DNA of 64,000 bases. Origin: Methylobacterium sp. B4. GTDB lineage: Bacteria > Pseudomonadota > Alphaproteobacteria > Rhizobiales > Beijerinckiaceae. Position numbers and translations under genes: made by a program. The stretch lies in the NCBI RefSeq assembly GCF_003201865.1, contig NZ_QJJJ01000005.1, positions 208,005-272,004 on the forward strand, written 5' to 3'. This document shows positions 44,691-54,689 of the stretch, in pieces (the stretch's first letter is position 1; every line of letters begins with the position of its first letter). The notes beneath the pieces are model-generated. The model worked only from the letters and a program-made list of their open reading frames with translations, did no database searches and had not been told where the DNA came from.

Positions 44691-45155
44691 TCAGCTTGCC
44701 GCGCAGAGATTCTCGATCAGCGCGTTCAGATCCGCCCGCATGGCCTGGATCTCCGGCTCCGACATGTTGAGCTGGCACATCACGGACTGGCGGACGGCAA
44801 CGGCCTCGTCGCGCAGGGCGCGGCCCTGCTCCGTCAGGGCGATCTCGACCTCCCGCTCGTCCGACTGGCGACGGCTGCGATTGAGGAAGCCGCTGCTCTC
44901 CAGCCGCTTCAGCACCGGCGTCAGCGTGCCGGAATCGAGGCGCAGGCGCCGGCCGATCTCCGAGACGGTGATGCCGTCCGTCTCCCACAGAACCAGCAGC
45001 ACGAGGTATTGCGGGTATGTCAGCCCCATCCGCTCCAGCATCGGCCGGTAGGATTTCGTCATCCGGTGGGCGGCGGCGTAGAGCGCATAGCAGAGCTGGT
45101 TGTCGAGAAGCAGCGGATCCCTCAGCACCTCAGCGGTCTCGTTGGGAGCATTCAC
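44691..45155 (-). CDS. ohrR: OhrR-type MarR family peroxide sensor
   Basis: A 154-residue winged-helix repressor. C22 (NQLCYALYAA) is the reactive cysteine of OhrR and C127 (SVMCQL) matches the second cysteine of the two-cysteine class (as in Xanthomonas OhrR), so oxidation by organic peroxides should form an intersubunit disulfide. The usual target ohr is not adjacent. An ACAATTGT-centred palindrome 130 bp upstream may be its own operator. Confidence 0.88.
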   Translation of the reverse strand: MNAPNETAEVLRDPLLLDNQLCYALYAAAHRMTKSYRPMLERMGLTYPQYLVLLVLWETDGITVSEIGRRLRLDSGTLTPVLKRLESSGFLNRSRRQSDEREVEIALTEQGRALRDEAVAVRQSVMCQLNMSEPEIQAMRADLNALIENLCAAS

Positions 45156-45277
45156 GGTTCACATCCTGCCGTTCGACTAGGTCTTCCGGCCGGCCGCGCC
45201 ATGGAAACGGGCACCCGCGCACCGGCAATCCTGACTCCGCCGCTCCAACCCGCACGATAGCGGATGAAAGACGGCAA

Positions 45278-45303
45278 GGTACATGCACAATTGTCCCAGT
45301 ACC
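45278..45303. promoter_or_regulatory. Candidate OhrR operator
   Basis: GGTAC-N4-ACAATTGT-N4-GTACC (45278-45303), centred on a perfect ACAATTGT. OhrR boxes in other bacteria are AT-rich ACAATT/AATTGT palindromes. It lies upstream of ohrR; binding is inferred. Confidence 0.4.
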
Positions 45304-45371
45304 GGCTTTCCCCGCGCTTTCTCGGTGACAGCGGCGGCGAAGACTCGCGTTCACGGAACGCTTCAAAAGCA

Positions 45372-45397
45372 GAAAGGCGGCCGTGAGGCCGCCTTTC
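45372..45397 (-). terminator. Rho-independent terminator of the alpha operon
   Basis: On the minus strand an 11-bp stem with a 4-nt loop is followed by CTGCTTTTG, T-rich. It lies 48 bp after the rplQ stop and ends the rpsM-rpsK-MBL-rpoA-rplQ unit. Confidence 0.85.
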
Positions 45398-45445
45398 GCG
45401 TCGATCGTCAGTGCCGGGCCCGCCGGGCCACGGCGTAAGACCGGA

Positions 45446-45862
45446 TCAGGCGGCGTCGGCGGTCTCGACGGCGGTCGGACCGGAATCCTTGCCGCGGGCA
45501 TCGACGTCGCGGTCCACGAACTCGATCACGGCCATCGGCGCGTTGTCGCCGTAGCGGAAGCCGGCCTTCATGATGCGGCAGTAGCCGCCCGGACGCGACT
45601 GGTAGCGCGGGCCGAGCACCGTGAAGAGCTTCTTGACCATGTCCGCGTCGCGGATCTGGGCCATAGCGAGGCGGCGGGCATGGATGCTGTCGGTGCGGCC
45701 GAGCGAGATCAGCTTCTCGACGACCGGACGCAGGTCCTTGGCCTTCGGCAGCGTGGTGACGATCTGCTCGTGCTTGATCAGCGCGGCGGACATGTTGGCG
45801 AACATCGCCTTGCGGTGCTCGGCGGTCCGGTTGAAGCGGCGGCCGCGGTAGGAGTGACGCAT
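45446..45862 (-). CDS. rplQ: 50S ribosomal protein L17
   Basis: 138 residues. The N-terminal signature [20 protein letters not shown] is diagnostic; a C-terminal extension after [11 protein letters not shown] is Ala/Thr-rich, as in other alphaproteobacteria. Last gene of the unit, 225 bp after rpoA, followed by a terminator. Confidence 0.98.
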   Translation of the reverse strand: MRHSYRGRRFNRTAEHRKAMFANMSAALIKHEQIVTTLPKAKDLRPVVEKLISLGRTDSIHARRLAMAQIRDADMVKKLFTVLGPRYQSRPGGYCRIMKAGFRYGDNAPMAVIEFVDRDVDARGKDSGPTAVETADAA

Positions 45863-46087
45863 GGTGGCTGGTCCTTCTCGATCACGGCCGCCGTGCCACG
45901 GTACGGCCGCTGCCCTTCCGGGCTGTTTTCATCGGATCCGCGTAACCCAGCGGCGGGATTTCCTTGGGAGTGCCCGCCCCGGCTCGGCTGGGGCGGGAGG
46001 CTGAGCCGACGCATCAAGCGTGGGATCGGATCGGCCGAACGGGCTGCGCCGTACAGCGCCGCCCGTTCATCCCGAGGCGGCCTCGCC

Positions 46088-47107
46088 TCAGTAGTGCTCT
46101 TCGAAGCGCTTGGCGAGATCCTCGATGTTCTCCGGCGGCCAGCCGGGAACGTCCATGCCGAGGTGCAGGCCCATGCCGGCGAGCACTTCCTTGATCTCGT
46201 TGAGCGACTTGCGGCCGAAGTTCGGGGTGCGCAGCATCTCGCCCTCGGACTTCTGGATCAGGTCACCGATATAGACGATGTTGTCGTTCTTCAGGCAGTT
46301 CGCCGAACGGACCGACAGTTCCAGCTCGTCCACCTTCTTGAGCAGCGCCGGGTTGAAGGGGAGCTGCGGCGCGAGCGGCGCGGCCTCTTCCTTGCGGGGC
46401 TCCTCGAAGTTCACGAAAACCTGGAGCTGGTCCTGGATGATGCGGGCGGCGTAGGCCAGCGCATCCTCCGGCGACACGGCGCCGTTGGTCTCGAGCGTCA
46501 TGGTCAGCTTGTCCTTGTCGAGATCCTGGCCCTCGCGGGTGGTCTCGACGCGGTAGCTGACCTTGGTCACCGGCGAGTAGAGCGCATCGACCGGGATCAG
46601 GCCGATCGGCGCATCCTCGGGACGGTTGCGCTCGGCCGGGACGTAGCCCTTGCCGGTGGCGACCGTGAACTCCATGCGGATCTCGGCGCCGTCGTCGAGC
46701 GTGCAGATCACGAGATCGGGGTTCAGGATCTGGATATCGCCGACCGCGCCGATGTCGCCGGCCGTGACGAGGCCCGGACCGGTCTTGCGCAGGGTCATGC
46801 GCTTCGGGGTATCGGTCTGCGAGCGCAGGGCGATGGTCTTGATGTTGAGGACGATGTCGGTCACGTCCTCGCGCACGCCCGGGATCGACGAGAACTCGTG
46901 CAGCACGCCGTCGATCTGGACCGAGGTGACGGCGGCGCCCTGAAGCGAGGAGAGCAGCACGCGGCGCAGGGAGTTGCCGAGGGTCGTGCCGAAGCCGCGC
47001 TCCAGCGGCTCGGCCACGACGGTGGCGACCCGCTTGGGATCGTCGCCGGCGGAGACCTGCAGCTTGTTCGGCTTGATGAGCTCTTGCCAGTTCTTCTGAA
47101 TGACCAC
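46088..47107 (-). CDS. rpoA: RNA polymerase alpha subunit
   Basis: A 339-residue subunit: N-terminal dimerisation/assembly domain ([19 protein letters not shown] near residue 40) and a C-terminal DNA/activator-binding domain ([34 protein letters not shown]). It starts at GTG 47107 ([11 protein letters not shown]) preceded by AGGTAGGA; the frame to 47200 is too long. Unusually, a metallo-beta-lactamase-fold gene lies between rpsK and this gene. Confidence 0.98.
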   Translation of the reverse strand: MVIQKNWQELIKPNKLQVSAGDDPKRVATVVAEPLERGFGTTLGNSLRRVLLSSLQGAAVTSVQIDGVLHEFSSIPGVREDVTDIVLNIKTIALRSQTDTPKRMTLRKTGPGLVTAGDIGAVGDIQILNPDLVICTLDDGAEIRMEFTVATGKGYVPAERNRPEDAPIGLIPVDALYSPVTKVSYRVETTREGQDLDKDKLTMTLETNGAVSPEDALAYAARIIQDQLQVFVNFEEPRKEEAAPLAPQLPFNPALLKKVDELELSVRSANCLKNDNIVYIGDLIQKSEGEMLRTPNFGRKSLNEIKEVLAGMGLHLGMDVPGWPPENIEDLAKRFEEHY

Positions 47108-47203
47108 GGTCCTACCTCTTGCCAAACCTGCGCCGCCGGCGTCCCGGAGAGCGCTTCGGCCGGCCCTTGAGCACTCGCGGAGCGCCCGGACCGGTCCCAA
47201 AAA

Positions 47204-48085
47204 TCACTGCTGCTCGCCCGCCACCCAGAGAGCGGGAACGAAGCGGTAGCCCGCACCATCGCGAGCGACGTATCCGAGCGCCGGGAACTCCAGATGGGAG
47301 CCGGCGATGAAAGTCCGCTCGGTCGCCACCTCGTCGAGCACGCGCTTGCGGGTCGCGCGCGCCTGATTCCCGTCCACGTCGAAGGCGACACCCGCCTCCG
47401 GCTGCTTGAACTGGATCGCCGGCATATGCACCACGTCGGTCCACATCAGCAGGGACTTGTCCCCCGATACGATCCGCATGCCGCAATGGCCCGGCGTATG
47501 GCCCGGCAGCGGGACGGCGGTGATGCCGGGCACCAGTTCGCCGCCCTCGTGCCGGCGCAGCCGCGCATTGTAGGGCGAGACCGCCTTGCGGGCGTTCTCG
47601 AAATACGGCTTCGCCTCGTCCGGGGCCCGGGAGAGAGCCTCGTCGGGAAGCCAGTGGGCCGCCTCGTCGGCATGCACCACGAGTTCCGCATTCGGGTAGG
47701 CCGCGCTGCCATCCTGCTTCACCAGCCCGCCCGCATGGTCGGGATGGAGATGGGTGAGGAGCACGGTCTCGATCTCCTCCGGCTCGACGCCGGCGAGAGC
47801 GAGCGCGGCGGGCACCCGGCCCATGGTGGCAGGACCGAAATGCCCGTAGCCCGAATCGATCAGCACCGGCTTGCGGCCGGCGCCGGTGACGAGGAAGGCG
47901 TTGAGCGTGACGACCGGAGCCTCGGGGCGGAAACCGGCCCGCTGCAGCGCGCCGGCCTCTTCCTTCGGGATGCCCGTGACGAGATCGAGGGAGCCCTGAA
48001 ACCAGCCGTCGTTGAGCGCGGTGACCGTGAGGTCGCCGAGGTTCCAACGCAGCGCGCCGGGAAGGGGCTTCGATCCGTCCGCCAT
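47204..48085 (-). CDS. MBL-fold metallo-hydrolase inside the alpha operon
   Basis: A 293-residue metallo-beta-lactamase-fold hydrolase: H112, H114, D116, H117 (THLHPDHAGG), H196 (PGHTPGH) and D217 (WTDVVH), so two metals can bind. The group includes lactonases and other hydrolases; the substrate is unknown. No signal peptide is clear. GGAG precedes the ATG by six bases. It sits between rpsK (37 bp) and rpoA (96 bp) in the same direction and should be cotranscribed with ribosomal and polymerase genes, which is not the usual order. Confidence 0.88.
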   Translation of the reverse strand: MADGSKPLPGALRWNLGDLTVTALNDGWFQGSLDLVTGIPKEEAGALQRAGFRPEAPVVTLNAFLVTGAGRKPVLIDSGYGHFGPATMGRVPAALALAGVEPEEIETVLLTHLHPDHAGGLVKQDGSAAYPNAELVVHADEAAHWLPDEALSRAPDEAKPYFENARKAVSPYNARLRRHEGGELVPGITAVPLPGHTPGHCGMRIVSGDKSLLMWTDVVHMPAIQFKQPEAGVAFDVDGNQARATRKRVLDEVATERTFIAGSHLEFPALGYVARDGAGYRFVPALWVAGEQQ

Positions 48086-48122
48086 GGGCGTCTCCGTCCG
48101 AGAGTGCTCCGGGTCCGTCCGA

Positions 48123-48512
48123 TCAGACGCGGCGACGCTTGCGCGGCCGGCAGCCGTTATGCGGGATCGAGGTGACGTCGCGGATCGAGGTCACGGTGAA
48201 GCCCGCCGCCTGGAGCGCGCGAAGCGCCGACTCACGGCCCGAACCGGGACCGGAGACCTCGACCTCGAGGGTGCGCATGCCGTGCTCGGAGGCCTTGCGG
48301 GCCGCGTCCTCGGCCGCGACCTGCGCAGCGTACGGCGTCGACTTGCGCGAGCCCTTGAAGCCCATCGCGCCGGCCGACGACCACGAGATCGTGTTGCCCT
48401 GCGCGTCGGTGATGGTGATCATCGTGTTGTTGAACGAGGCGTTCACATGCGCCACGCCGGAGACGATGTTCTTGCGTTCGCGGCGGCGGACGCGGGTCGG
48501 TTCCTTGGCCAT
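48123..48512 (-). CDS. rpsK: 30S ribosomal protein S11
   Basis: 129 residues with the S11 blocks [20 protein letters not shown] and the C-terminal [12 protein letters not shown]. Follows rpsM after a 171-bp spacer rich in hairpins. Confidence 0.98.
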   Translation of the reverse strand: MAKEPTRVRRRERKNIVSGVAHVNASFNNTMITITDAQGNTISWSSAGAMGFKGSRKSTPYAAQVAAEDAARKASEHGMRTLEVEVSGPGSGRESALRALQAAGFTVTSIRDVTSIPHNGCRPRKRRRV

Positions 48513-48591
48513 CTTTTTCTCGCTGGTCCTTCAATCACGCCCGTAACACCAGGCGCTCGGGATTCTTTTGGGACTTGGCCGAGCCGCTCGT

Positions 48592-48673
48592 GGAGCGCCG
48601 GCCTGCGGCGCCGGCGCTCCAGCGAGGAGCACCCGACGCAGCGGCAGGAAGGCCGTGCGATGCACGGCCTTCC
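48592..48673 (-). promoter_or_regulatory. Two strong hairpins between rpsM and rpsK
   Basis: One stem of 11 bp (48592-48602 with 48610-48620) and one of 12 bp (48647-48658 with 48662-48673, 3-nt loop). Neither has a T-run on the minus strand, so they may mark processing, stability or attenuation. Confidence 0.45.
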
Positions 48674-48683
48674 AAAGCCAAAA

Positions 48684-49052
48684 TTACTTCTTCTTGCCGG
48701 CGATCGGCTTCGCCTTACCCTTGCGGGTGCGGGCGTTGGTGTGGGTACGCTGGCCACGGACCGGGAGCTGCTTGCGGTGACGCAGGCCGCGGTAGCAGCC
48801 GAGATCCATCAGGCGCTTGATGTTCATCGAGACTTCGCGACGCAGGTCGCCCTCGACGATGTAGTCGCGGTCGATGGTCTCGCGGATCTGAAGCACCTCG
48901 GCGTCGGTGAGCTGGTTCACCCGACGCTCGGCGGGGATGCCGACCTTCTCGGTGATCTCCTCGGCCTTCTTCGAACCGATGCCGTGGATGTACTGAAGCG
49001 CGATGACGACGCGCTTGCCGGTCGGGATGTTGACGCCTGCGATACGGGCCAA
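48684..49052 (-). CDS. rpsM: 30S ribosomal protein S13
   Basis: 122 residues: [20 protein letters not shown] start, [19 protein letters not shown] signature and lysine-rich end. First gene of the alpha operon; no rpmJ lies upstream. Confidence 0.98.
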   Translation of the reverse strand: MARIAGVNIPTGKRVVIALQYIHGIGSKKAEEITEKVGIPAERRVNQLTDAEVLQIRETIDRDYIVEGDLRREVSMNIKRLMDLGCYRGLRHRKQLPVRGQRTHTNARTRKGKAKPIAGKKK

Positions 49053-49214
49053 GATGATCTCTCCATGGGGCAGGGCCTGGCCCCGCCGTCAGCGAATGAA
49101 GGCGCGCGTCCGGTGGAGGCCGGCCCCTGCGCACCCGCCCAAAACGACAAATCGGCCCGCAAGCGCTCCCTGTGAGGCGCTCCGGACCACCATCCCGTTT
49201 GGACGAAGGGGGCC

Positions 49215-49243
49215 CGCCTAGCGCGACCGGGCCGAGTTGTCAA
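49215..49243 (-). promoter_or_regulatory. Candidate promoter of the rpsM operon
   Basis: On the minus strand TTGACA (49243-49238) is followed after 17 bases by TAGGCG (49220-49215). The -35 is consensus; the -10 is weak. Confidence 0.45.
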
Positions 49244-49348
49244 CGCTTTGCAAACGAACTCCTCGACGGATGACGCGAAAGAGCGAGAGCATCAGCGATG
49301 GTCGAAGGTTCGCCCCTCCGCGCGCAGGGACAACCGTGAAACAGAAAA

Positions 49349-49376
49349 GCCCGCCCCATCGAGATGGAAGCGGGCC
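49349..49376 (-). terminator. Terminator after adk
   Basis: On the minus strand GCCCGC pairs with GCGGGC, with an inner CCATC/GATGG stem, and is followed by TTTTCTGTTTC. It lies 30 bp after the adk stop and separates the spc from the alpha unit. Confidence 0.75.
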
Positions 49377-49405
49377 TCGCCATGGGTCAGTTCGGTGCCG
49401 TCGGA

Positions 49406-50008
49406 TCAGGAATTCGCCGTCTCGCGAAATCCGTCGAGCAGACCGGTCACGTCGCCGCTCACCTCGTCGATCGGCTTCATGCCGTCGATCTTCCGAAGCA
49501 GACCCGTGCCCGCATAATAGTCGGAGAGCGGGGCGGTCTGCCGCTTGTAGGCGTCGAGGCGGGTCTTGAAGACCTCCGGCGTATCGTCCTTGCGAACGGG
49601 CTGCCCCTTCGCCGCGGTCTCCTCGGCGCGCCGGGCGATGCGGCCGACCAGCGCGTTCTCGTCGACGACGAACTCCACCACGGCGTCAAGCGCGATGCCC
49701 TTCTCGGCCAGCATCGCGTCGAGCGCCTTGGCCTGCTCCACGGTGCGGGGGAAGCCGTCGAGGATGAAGCCGTTCTTGGCGTCGGCCTCCTCGATCCGGT
49801 CGGCGACGATGCCGACCACGACGGCGTCGGGCACGAGACCGCCGCTCTCCATGATCGACTTGGCCTCCAGGCCCACCGGCGTCCCGGCGGCGACCGCCGC
49901 ACGCAGCATGTCGCCGGTCGAGAGTTGCGGAACCCGATAGCGCTCTACGATGCGCTCGGACTGCGTGCCCTTACCCGCTCCCGGCGGTCCGAGCAGAATG
50001 ATCCGCAT
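49406..50008 (-). CDS. adk: Adenylate kinase
   Basis: Converts AMP + ATP to two ADP. 200 residues with P-loop GPPGAGKGT (7-15), [10 protein letters not shown] (near 82) and a short LID region without zinc cysteines. 144 bp after secY, as in many bacterial spc operons; a terminator follows. Confidence 0.97.
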   Translation of the reverse strand: MRIILLGPPGAGKGTQSERIVERYRVPQLSTGDMLRAAVAAGTPVGLEAKSIMESGGLVPDAVVVGIVADRIEEADAKNGFILDGFPRTVEQAKALDAMLAEKGIALDAVVEFVVDENALVGRIARRAEETAAKGQPVRKDDTPEVFKTRLDAYKRQTAPLSDYYAGTGLLRKIDGMKPIDEVSGDVTGLLDGFRETANS

Positions 50009-50152
50009 GGCGTCTCCCCGTCCTCATGGCCCGGCGCCGGGCTCGTTCTTCCTGATCGGCGCGCCTCCCTTCCGAGGCTGCGCCGGCGTCAAGCCGCTGT
50101 GATGCGCAATTCCGGCCCGCGCGTCCACCGAACCTTTGGCGAAGTCGGGGGA

Positions 50153-51496
50153 TCAGCGGCGCCGCGTGGTCGATGCGCCGCGCAGCTTGGCCTTCTTCAC
50201 GAGGCCCTCGTACTGGTGCGCCATCAGGTGCCCGTGGATCTGCGCCACCGTGTCCATGGTGACCGAGACCACGATCAGCAGCGAGGTACCGCCGAAGCCG
50301 AGCGCGGCCGAGGTGTAGGAGGCCACGATCTCCGGCACGAGACAGACGAAGGTGAGGTAGGCCGCGCCGATCACGGTGATGCGGGTCAGCACCTTGTCGA
50401 TGAAGGCGGCCGTCCGCTCGCCGGGGCGGATGCCGGGAATGAAGCCGCCATGCTTCTTCAGGTTGTCGGCGGTCTCCTGCGGATTGAAGACGACGGCCGT
50501 GTAGAAGAACGTGAAGAAGATGATCAGCGCGGCGTAGGCGACCATGTAGAGCGGCCGGCCGTGGCCGAGATAGGCCGTCAGCGTGCCGAGGATGCCGGTC
50601 GAGCCCTGGCTCGCCGAGAAGCTCGCCACCGTCGTCGGCAACAGTAGCAGCGAGGAGGCGAAGATCGGCGGGATCACGCCCGAGGTGTTGAGCTTGAGCG
50701 GCAGGAACGAGGTCTGGCCCTCGTACATGCGGTTGCCGACCTGGCGCTTGGGATAGTTGATCAGCAGGCGGCGCTGGGCGCGCTCCATGAAGACGATGAA
50801 GTAGATCAGCGCGACCGCGGCGAGACCGGCGCCGAGCAGGATGGCGGGCGAGAGCGCGCCGGTGCGGGTCAGCTCGAGCGCTCCAAAGATCGAGGCCGGC
50901 AGGTGGGCGACGATGCCGGCGAAGATGATGAGCGAAGAGCCGTTGCCGATGCCGCGCGAGGTGATCTGCTCGCCGATCCACATCAGGAACAGCGTGCCGC
51001 CGGTCAGGGTGACGACGGTGGAAAGGATAAAGAACGGACCGGGATTGATCACGGCGTTCGAGCCCTGGAGGCCGAAGGCGATGCCCCAGGACTGGACCAG
51101 CGCCAGCACGACCGTGAGGTAGCGGGTATACTGGTTGATGACCTTGCGGCCCGATTCGCCCTCCTTCTTCAGCGCCTCCAGGGTCGGCACGACCGAGGTC
51201 AGCAGCTGAACGATGATCGAGGCCGAGATGTAGGGCATGATGTTCAGCGCGAAGACCGCCATGCGCTCGACGGCACCGCCGGAGAACATGTTGAACATGC
51301 CGAGCACGCCGCCGGCCTGGTTCTGGAAGTTGCGCGCGAACTGTTCGGGATCGATGCCCGGAATCGGGATGTAGGTCCCCAGCCGGAACACGATGAGCGC
51401 ACCCAGGGTGAACCAGATGCGCTTCTTGAGCTCGTCGGCCTTGGCGATCGCGCCGAAATTCAGGTTGGCGGCAAGCTGCTCGGCGGCTGAGGCCAT
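50153..51496 (-). CDS. secY: Preprotein translocase subunit SecY
   Basis: The 447-residue channel of the Sec translocon, with about ten helices, the N-terminal RLGTYIPIPGIDP, the plug/second-helix region GGAVERMAVFALNIMPYISA and the basic cytoplasmic loops RGIGNGSSLIIF. It lies 114 bp after rplO in the normal spc position. Confidence 0.98.
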   Translation of the reverse strand: MASAAEQLAANLNFGAIAKADELKKRIWFTLGALIVFRLGTYIPIPGIDPEQFARNFQNQAGGVLGMFNMFSGGAVERMAVFALNIMPYISASIIVQLLTSVVPTLEALKKEGESGRKVINQYTRYLTVVLALVQSWGIAFGLQGSNAVINPGPFFILSTVVTLTGGTLFLMWIGEQITSRGIGNGSSLIIFAGIVAHLPASIFGALELTRTGALSPAILLGAGLAAVALIYFIVFMERAQRRLLINYPKRQVGNRMYEGQTSFLPLKLNTSGVIPPIFASSLLLLPTTVASFSASQGSTGILGTLTAYLGHGRPLYMVAYAALIIFFTFFYTAVVFNPQETADNLKKHGGFIPGIRPGERTAAFIDKVLTRITVIGAAYLTFVCLVPEIVASYTSAALGFGGTSLLIVVSVTMDTVAQIHGHLMAHQYEGLVKKAKLRGASTTRRR

Positions 51497-51610
51497 GTCA
51501 TTGATCCCGGAATATGCCGTCGGGACGCGTCTCGAACGGTCCCTGAAAGCGGAAACGGCGGCCGCGTGCGAGCACGGGCCGCCGCTTCGGCGTTCGACTT
51601 AATGGTGGCG

Positions 51611-52120
51611 TCAGGCCGACGCAACCGCGCTGTCGGACGTGCCGCGGTGGGCGACGCCGGCGGCGAAGGTCGTGGTCACCGAGCCACCGGCCTTCTCGAC
51701 GGCCTCGACGGCCGATTTGGAAGCGCGGGTCACCTCGAAGCTGAGCTTCGCGGTCAGTTCGCCGACACCGAGCAGCTTCACACCGTCGCGGGCACGGCTG
51801 ATGATGCCGGCCTGGACCAGAGCATCGACCGTGATCGGCGCGTTGGCGTCGAGCTTGCCGGCATCCACCGCCGCCTGGACACGACCGAGGTTCACCTCGT
51901 TCAGGTCATGGGCGTGGATGTTGTTGAAGCCACGCTTGGGCAGGCGGCGATGCAGCGGCATCTGGCCGCCCTCGAAGCCCTTGATGGACACGCCGGTGCG
52001 GGCCTTCTGACCCTTCACGCCGCGGCCAGCGGTCTTGCCCTTGCCGGAGCCGATGCCCCGGCCGACGCGCATCCGATTCTTGGTCGCGCCTTCGTTGTCG
52101 CGGATTTCGTTGAGCTTCAT
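51611..52120 (-). CDS. rplO: 50S ribosomal protein L15
   Basis: 169 residues: [20 protein letters not shown] start and [20 protein letters not shown]. The C-terminus is longer than in E. coli (Ala/Ser-rich), as usual for the class. Confidence 0.98.
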   Translation of the reverse strand: MKLNEIRDNEGATKNRMRVGRGIGSGKGKTAGRGVKGQKARTGVSIKGFEGGQMPLHRRLPKRGFNNIHAHDLNEVNLGRVQAAVDAGKLDANAPITVDALVQAGIISRARDGVKLLGVGELTAKLSFEVTRASKSAVEAVEKAGGSVTTTFAAGVAHRGTSDSAVASA

Positions 52121-52133
52121 GGTTAAGCCCTCC

Positions 52134-52328
52134 TCACGCCGCGGCGTCGTCGAGGACGCGCACGAGATGCGCGACCTTGCGGATCATGCCGCGCACCGAG
52201 GGAGTATCCTCCAGCTCGGAAACGCGGTGCAGCTTGTTCAGCTTGAGGCCGATCAGCGTCGCACGCTGGGAGGCCTCGCGGCGGATCGGCGAGCCGATCT
52301 GCTCGACGCGGACAGTCTTGGTTGCCAT
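52134..52328 (-). CDS. rpmD: 50S ribosomal protein L30
   Basis: 64 residues: [20 protein letters not shown], then [21 protein letters not shown]. 12-13 bp from both neighbours. Confidence 0.97.
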   Translation of the reverse strand: MATKTVRVEQIGSPIRREASQRATLIGLKLNKLHRVSELEDTPSVRGMIRKVAHLVRVLDDAAA

Positions 52329-52340
52329 GCTGCCCTCCCC

Positions 52341-52919
52341 TTACGCGACGGCCGCTTCGGAGGTGTCGGCCGGGTCGGCGTCACGGCGACGGGCCTGGAG
52401 GGCCGACACCTTGAGACCGCGACGGGCCGCGACCGAGCGCGGGCTGTCCTCGTTCTTGAGCGCGTCGAAGGTGGCGCGCACGAGGTTGTAGGGGTTGGAC
52501 GAGCCGAGCGACTTGGCGACGACGTCCTGCATGCCGAGCGTCTCGAAGACGGCGCGCATCGGGCCGCCGGCGATGATGCCCGTACCCTGCGGAGCAGCGC
52601 GGAGGATCACCTTGCCGGCGCCGTGACGGCCGTTGACGTCGTGGTGCAGGGTCCGGCCTTCGCGGAGCGAGACGCGGATCAGGCCGCGCTTGGCAGCCTC
52701 GGTCGCCTTGCGGATGGCCTCCGGCACCTCACGGGCCTTGCCGTGGCCGAAGCCGACGCGGCCCTTCTGGTCGCCGACGACGACGAGCGCCGCGAAGCCG
52801 AAGCGACGGCCACCCTTCACCACCTTGGCGACGCGGTTGATGTGGACGAGCTTGTCCACGAACTCGCTGTCGCGCTCCTCGCGGTCGTCGCGGCGACGAC
52901 CCTCGCGTTCACGTGCCAT
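52341..52919 (-). CDS. rpsE: 30S ribosomal protein S5
   Basis: 192 residues with the S5 domain ([20 protein letters not shown]) and an N-terminal Arg/Glu-rich arm. A CCCTCCCC-gcgaa-GGGGAGGG hairpin (52978-52998) lies in the 90-bp spacer before it. Confidence 0.98.
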   Translation of the reverse strand: MAREREGRRRDDREERDSEFVDKLVHINRVAKVVKGGRRFGFAALVVVGDQKGRVGFGHGKAREVPEAIRKATEAAKRGLIRVSLREGRTLHHDVNGRHGAGKVILRAAPQGTGIIAGGPMRAVFETLGMQDVVAKSLGSSNPYNLVRATFDALKNEDSPRSVAARRGLKVSALQARRRDADPADTSEAAVA

Positions 52920-52977
52920 ATCTGATTCCTGTTATCTCACTGACGCGGATCGGAAAGACCCGCTCGCTCGATGGGTC

Positions 52978-52998
52978 CCCTCCCCGCGAAGGGGAGGG
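52978..52998 (-). promoter_or_regulatory. Hairpin between rplR and rpsE
   Basis: A perfect 8-bp GC stem with a 5-nt loop within the longest spacer of the spc block before rplO; it resembles the arms of the GC-rich intergenic repeat near 5805. No T-run. Confidence 0.4.
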
Positions 52999-53009
52999 AA
53001 CGCGGCGTC

Positions 53010-53372
53010 TTAGAAGTCCAGGCCACCCTCGCGGGCGGCGTCGGCGAGAGCCTTGACGCGGCCGTGGAAGATGTAGCCCGAGCGGTCGAAGACGACCTTG
53101 GTGACGCCCGCAGCCTTGGCACGCTCGGCGACGAGCTTGCCGACTGCCTCCGCCGCCGCCTTGTCGGCGCCGGTCTTGAGGCTGGACTTCAGATCCTTGT
53201 CGAGGCTCGAGGCAGCGGCGAGCGTGCGGCCCGCGGCGTCGTCGATGACCTGGACGTAGATCTGCTTGGACGAGCGGAACACCGACAGCCGTGGACGGCC
53301 GTTGGCGGTGGCTCGAAGGGCCCGACGGACCCGCGCCTTGCGGCGCAGGAGGGCTTCGTTCTTGTTCGACAT
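53010..53372 (-). CDS. rplR: 50S ribosomal protein L18
   Basis: 120 residues: [36 protein letters not shown] and the end [11 protein letters not shown] 53372 ([11 protein letters not shown]); a longer frame through rplF is not real. Confidence 0.98.
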   Translation of the reverse strand: MSNKNEALLRRKARVRRALRATANGRPRLSVFRSSKQIYVQVIDDAAGRTLAAASSLDKDLKSSLKTGADKAAAEAVGKLVAERAKAAGVTKVVFDRSGYIFHGRVKALADAAREGGLDF

Positions 53373-53383
53373 GATCGCCCCCC

Positions 53384-53917
53384 TTACTTCTTCTTGCCTT
53401 CCTTGCGGAAGATGAATTCGCCAGCGTACTTGACGCCCTTGCCCTTGTAGGGCTCGGGGCCGCGATACTCGCGAATCTCCGCCGCGACCTGACCGACGCG
53501 CTGCCGGTCGATGCCCGACACCACGATCTCCGTCGGCTTGGGCGTCACGATCGTGATGCCGGCCGGGATCTCGTACTCGATGTCGTGGCTGTAGCCGAGC
53601 GAGAGCTTGAGCGCCTTGCCGGCCATCGCCGCGCGGTAACCCACGCCGGTGATCTCCAGCTTCTTCTCGAAGCCCTTGGAGACGCCCTCGACAAGGTTCG
53701 CCACCTGGGCGCGCGAGGTGCCCCACAGGGAGCGGGCCTGCTTCGACTGGTCCTTGGGCTGCACCGAGACGGCACCGTCCTTGAACTCGACGACCACCTG
53801 GGGCGGCACGACGAACTGGAGTTCGCCCTTCGAGCCCTTCATCTTCACCGTCTGACCCGTGACCGTGGCGGTGACGCCAGACGGGACGGGGACGGGCTTC
53901 TTGCCTACGCGAGACAT
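53384..53917 (-). CDS. rplF: 50S ribosomal protein L6
   Basis: 177 residues starting [19 protein letters not shown]; the C-terminal [20 protein letters not shown] is diagnostic. ATG 53917 is used instead of the upstream frame start. Confidence 0.98.
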   Translation of the reverse strand: MSRVGKKPVPVPSGVTATVTGQTVKMKGSKGELQFVVPPQVVVEFKDGAVSVQPKDQSKQARSLWGTSRAQVANLVEGVSKGFEKKLEITGVGYRAAMAGKALKLSLGYSHDIEYEIPAGITIVTPKPTEIVVSGIDRQRVGQVAAEIREYRGPEPYKGKGVKYAGEFIFRKEGKKK

Positions 53918-53933
53918 GTCGCTGTCCTCCGGA

Positions 53934-54329
53934 TCAGAACACCTTGCAGAGCACTTCACCGCCGACGTTGCGCTCGCGCGCCTCGTGATCGGCCATGACG
54001 CCCTGCGGGGTCGAGATGATGGTCACGCCGAGACCGTCGGCGACGCGCGGCAGCTCGCCAACCGACGAGTAGACGCGGCGGCCGGGCTTCGACACGCGCT
54101 TGATCTCCCGGATGACCGGGCGACCGTCGTAGTACTTGAGCTCGATCGCGAACTCGGTGCGGCCGTTGCCGAGGTCCGCGACGGCGTAGTCGCGGATGTA
54201 GCCCTCGGACTTTAGCACGTCGAGGACCGAGGCGCGCAGGCGCGAGCCGGGGGTCTGGACGACGTTGCGGCGACGGCTCTGACCGTTGCGGATGCGGGTG
54301 AGCATATCACCCACGGGATCGTTCACCAT
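53934..54329 (-). CDS. rpsH: 30S ribosomal protein S8
   Basis: 131 residues with [14 protein letters not shown] and the C-terminal [20 protein letters not shown], which binds 16S rRNA. Confidence 0.98.
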   Translation of the reverse strand: MVNDPVGDMLTRIRNGQSRRRNVVQTPGSRLRASVLDVLKSEGYIRDYAVADLGNGRTEFAIELKYYDGRPVIREIKRVSKPGRRVYSSVGELPRVADGLGVTIISTPQGVMADHEARERNVGGEVLCKVF

Positions 54330-54341
54330 GGATGCCTCCCC

Positions 54342-54647
54342 TTACCAGCTGGACTTCACGAGGCCGGGGATCAGACCCCGGTTGCCGAGCTCGCGCAGAG
54401 CGACGCGCGAGATGCCGAGCTTGCGGTAGTAGGCCCGCGGACGACCGGTCATCTCGCAGCGGTTGCGGATGCGGGTGGCCGAGGAATTGCGCGGCAGCTC
54501 CGCGAGCTTCAGGCGCGCCTCGAAGCGCTCCTCCACTTCACGGGACTCGTCGTTGGCGATGGCAAGGAGAGCCTTGCGCTTCTCGGCGAAGCGCTTGACC
54601 AGTTCCTTGCGGTGGTTGTTCTTCTCGACTGAGCTTTTCTTAGCCAT
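54342..54647 (-). CDS. rpsN: 30S ribosomal protein S14
   Basis: 101 residues; the long, zinc-free type (a single Cys, no CxxC pairs): [40 protein letters not shown]. Confidence 0.98.
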   Translation of the reverse strand: MAKKSSVEKNNHRKELVKRFAEKRKALLAIANDESREVEERFEARLKLAELPRNSSATRIRNRCEMTGRPRAYYRKLGISRVALRELGNRGLIPGLVKSSW

Positions 54648-54689
54648 GTCTTTCTCCAGTGTCCGCGTCTAAGCGACGAAATCCGTCGC

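Larger units (their letters stand above)
49053..49405. other. Intergenic region between adk and rpsM
   Basis: These 353 bases hold no gene. They contain the adk terminator near 49349-49376 and a candidate promoter for rpsM at 49215-49243. Confidence 0.6.

Noticed and set aside
45383..47170. 595-aa plus-strand frame over rplQ and rpoA
   Set aside because: Antisense to two highly conserved genes.
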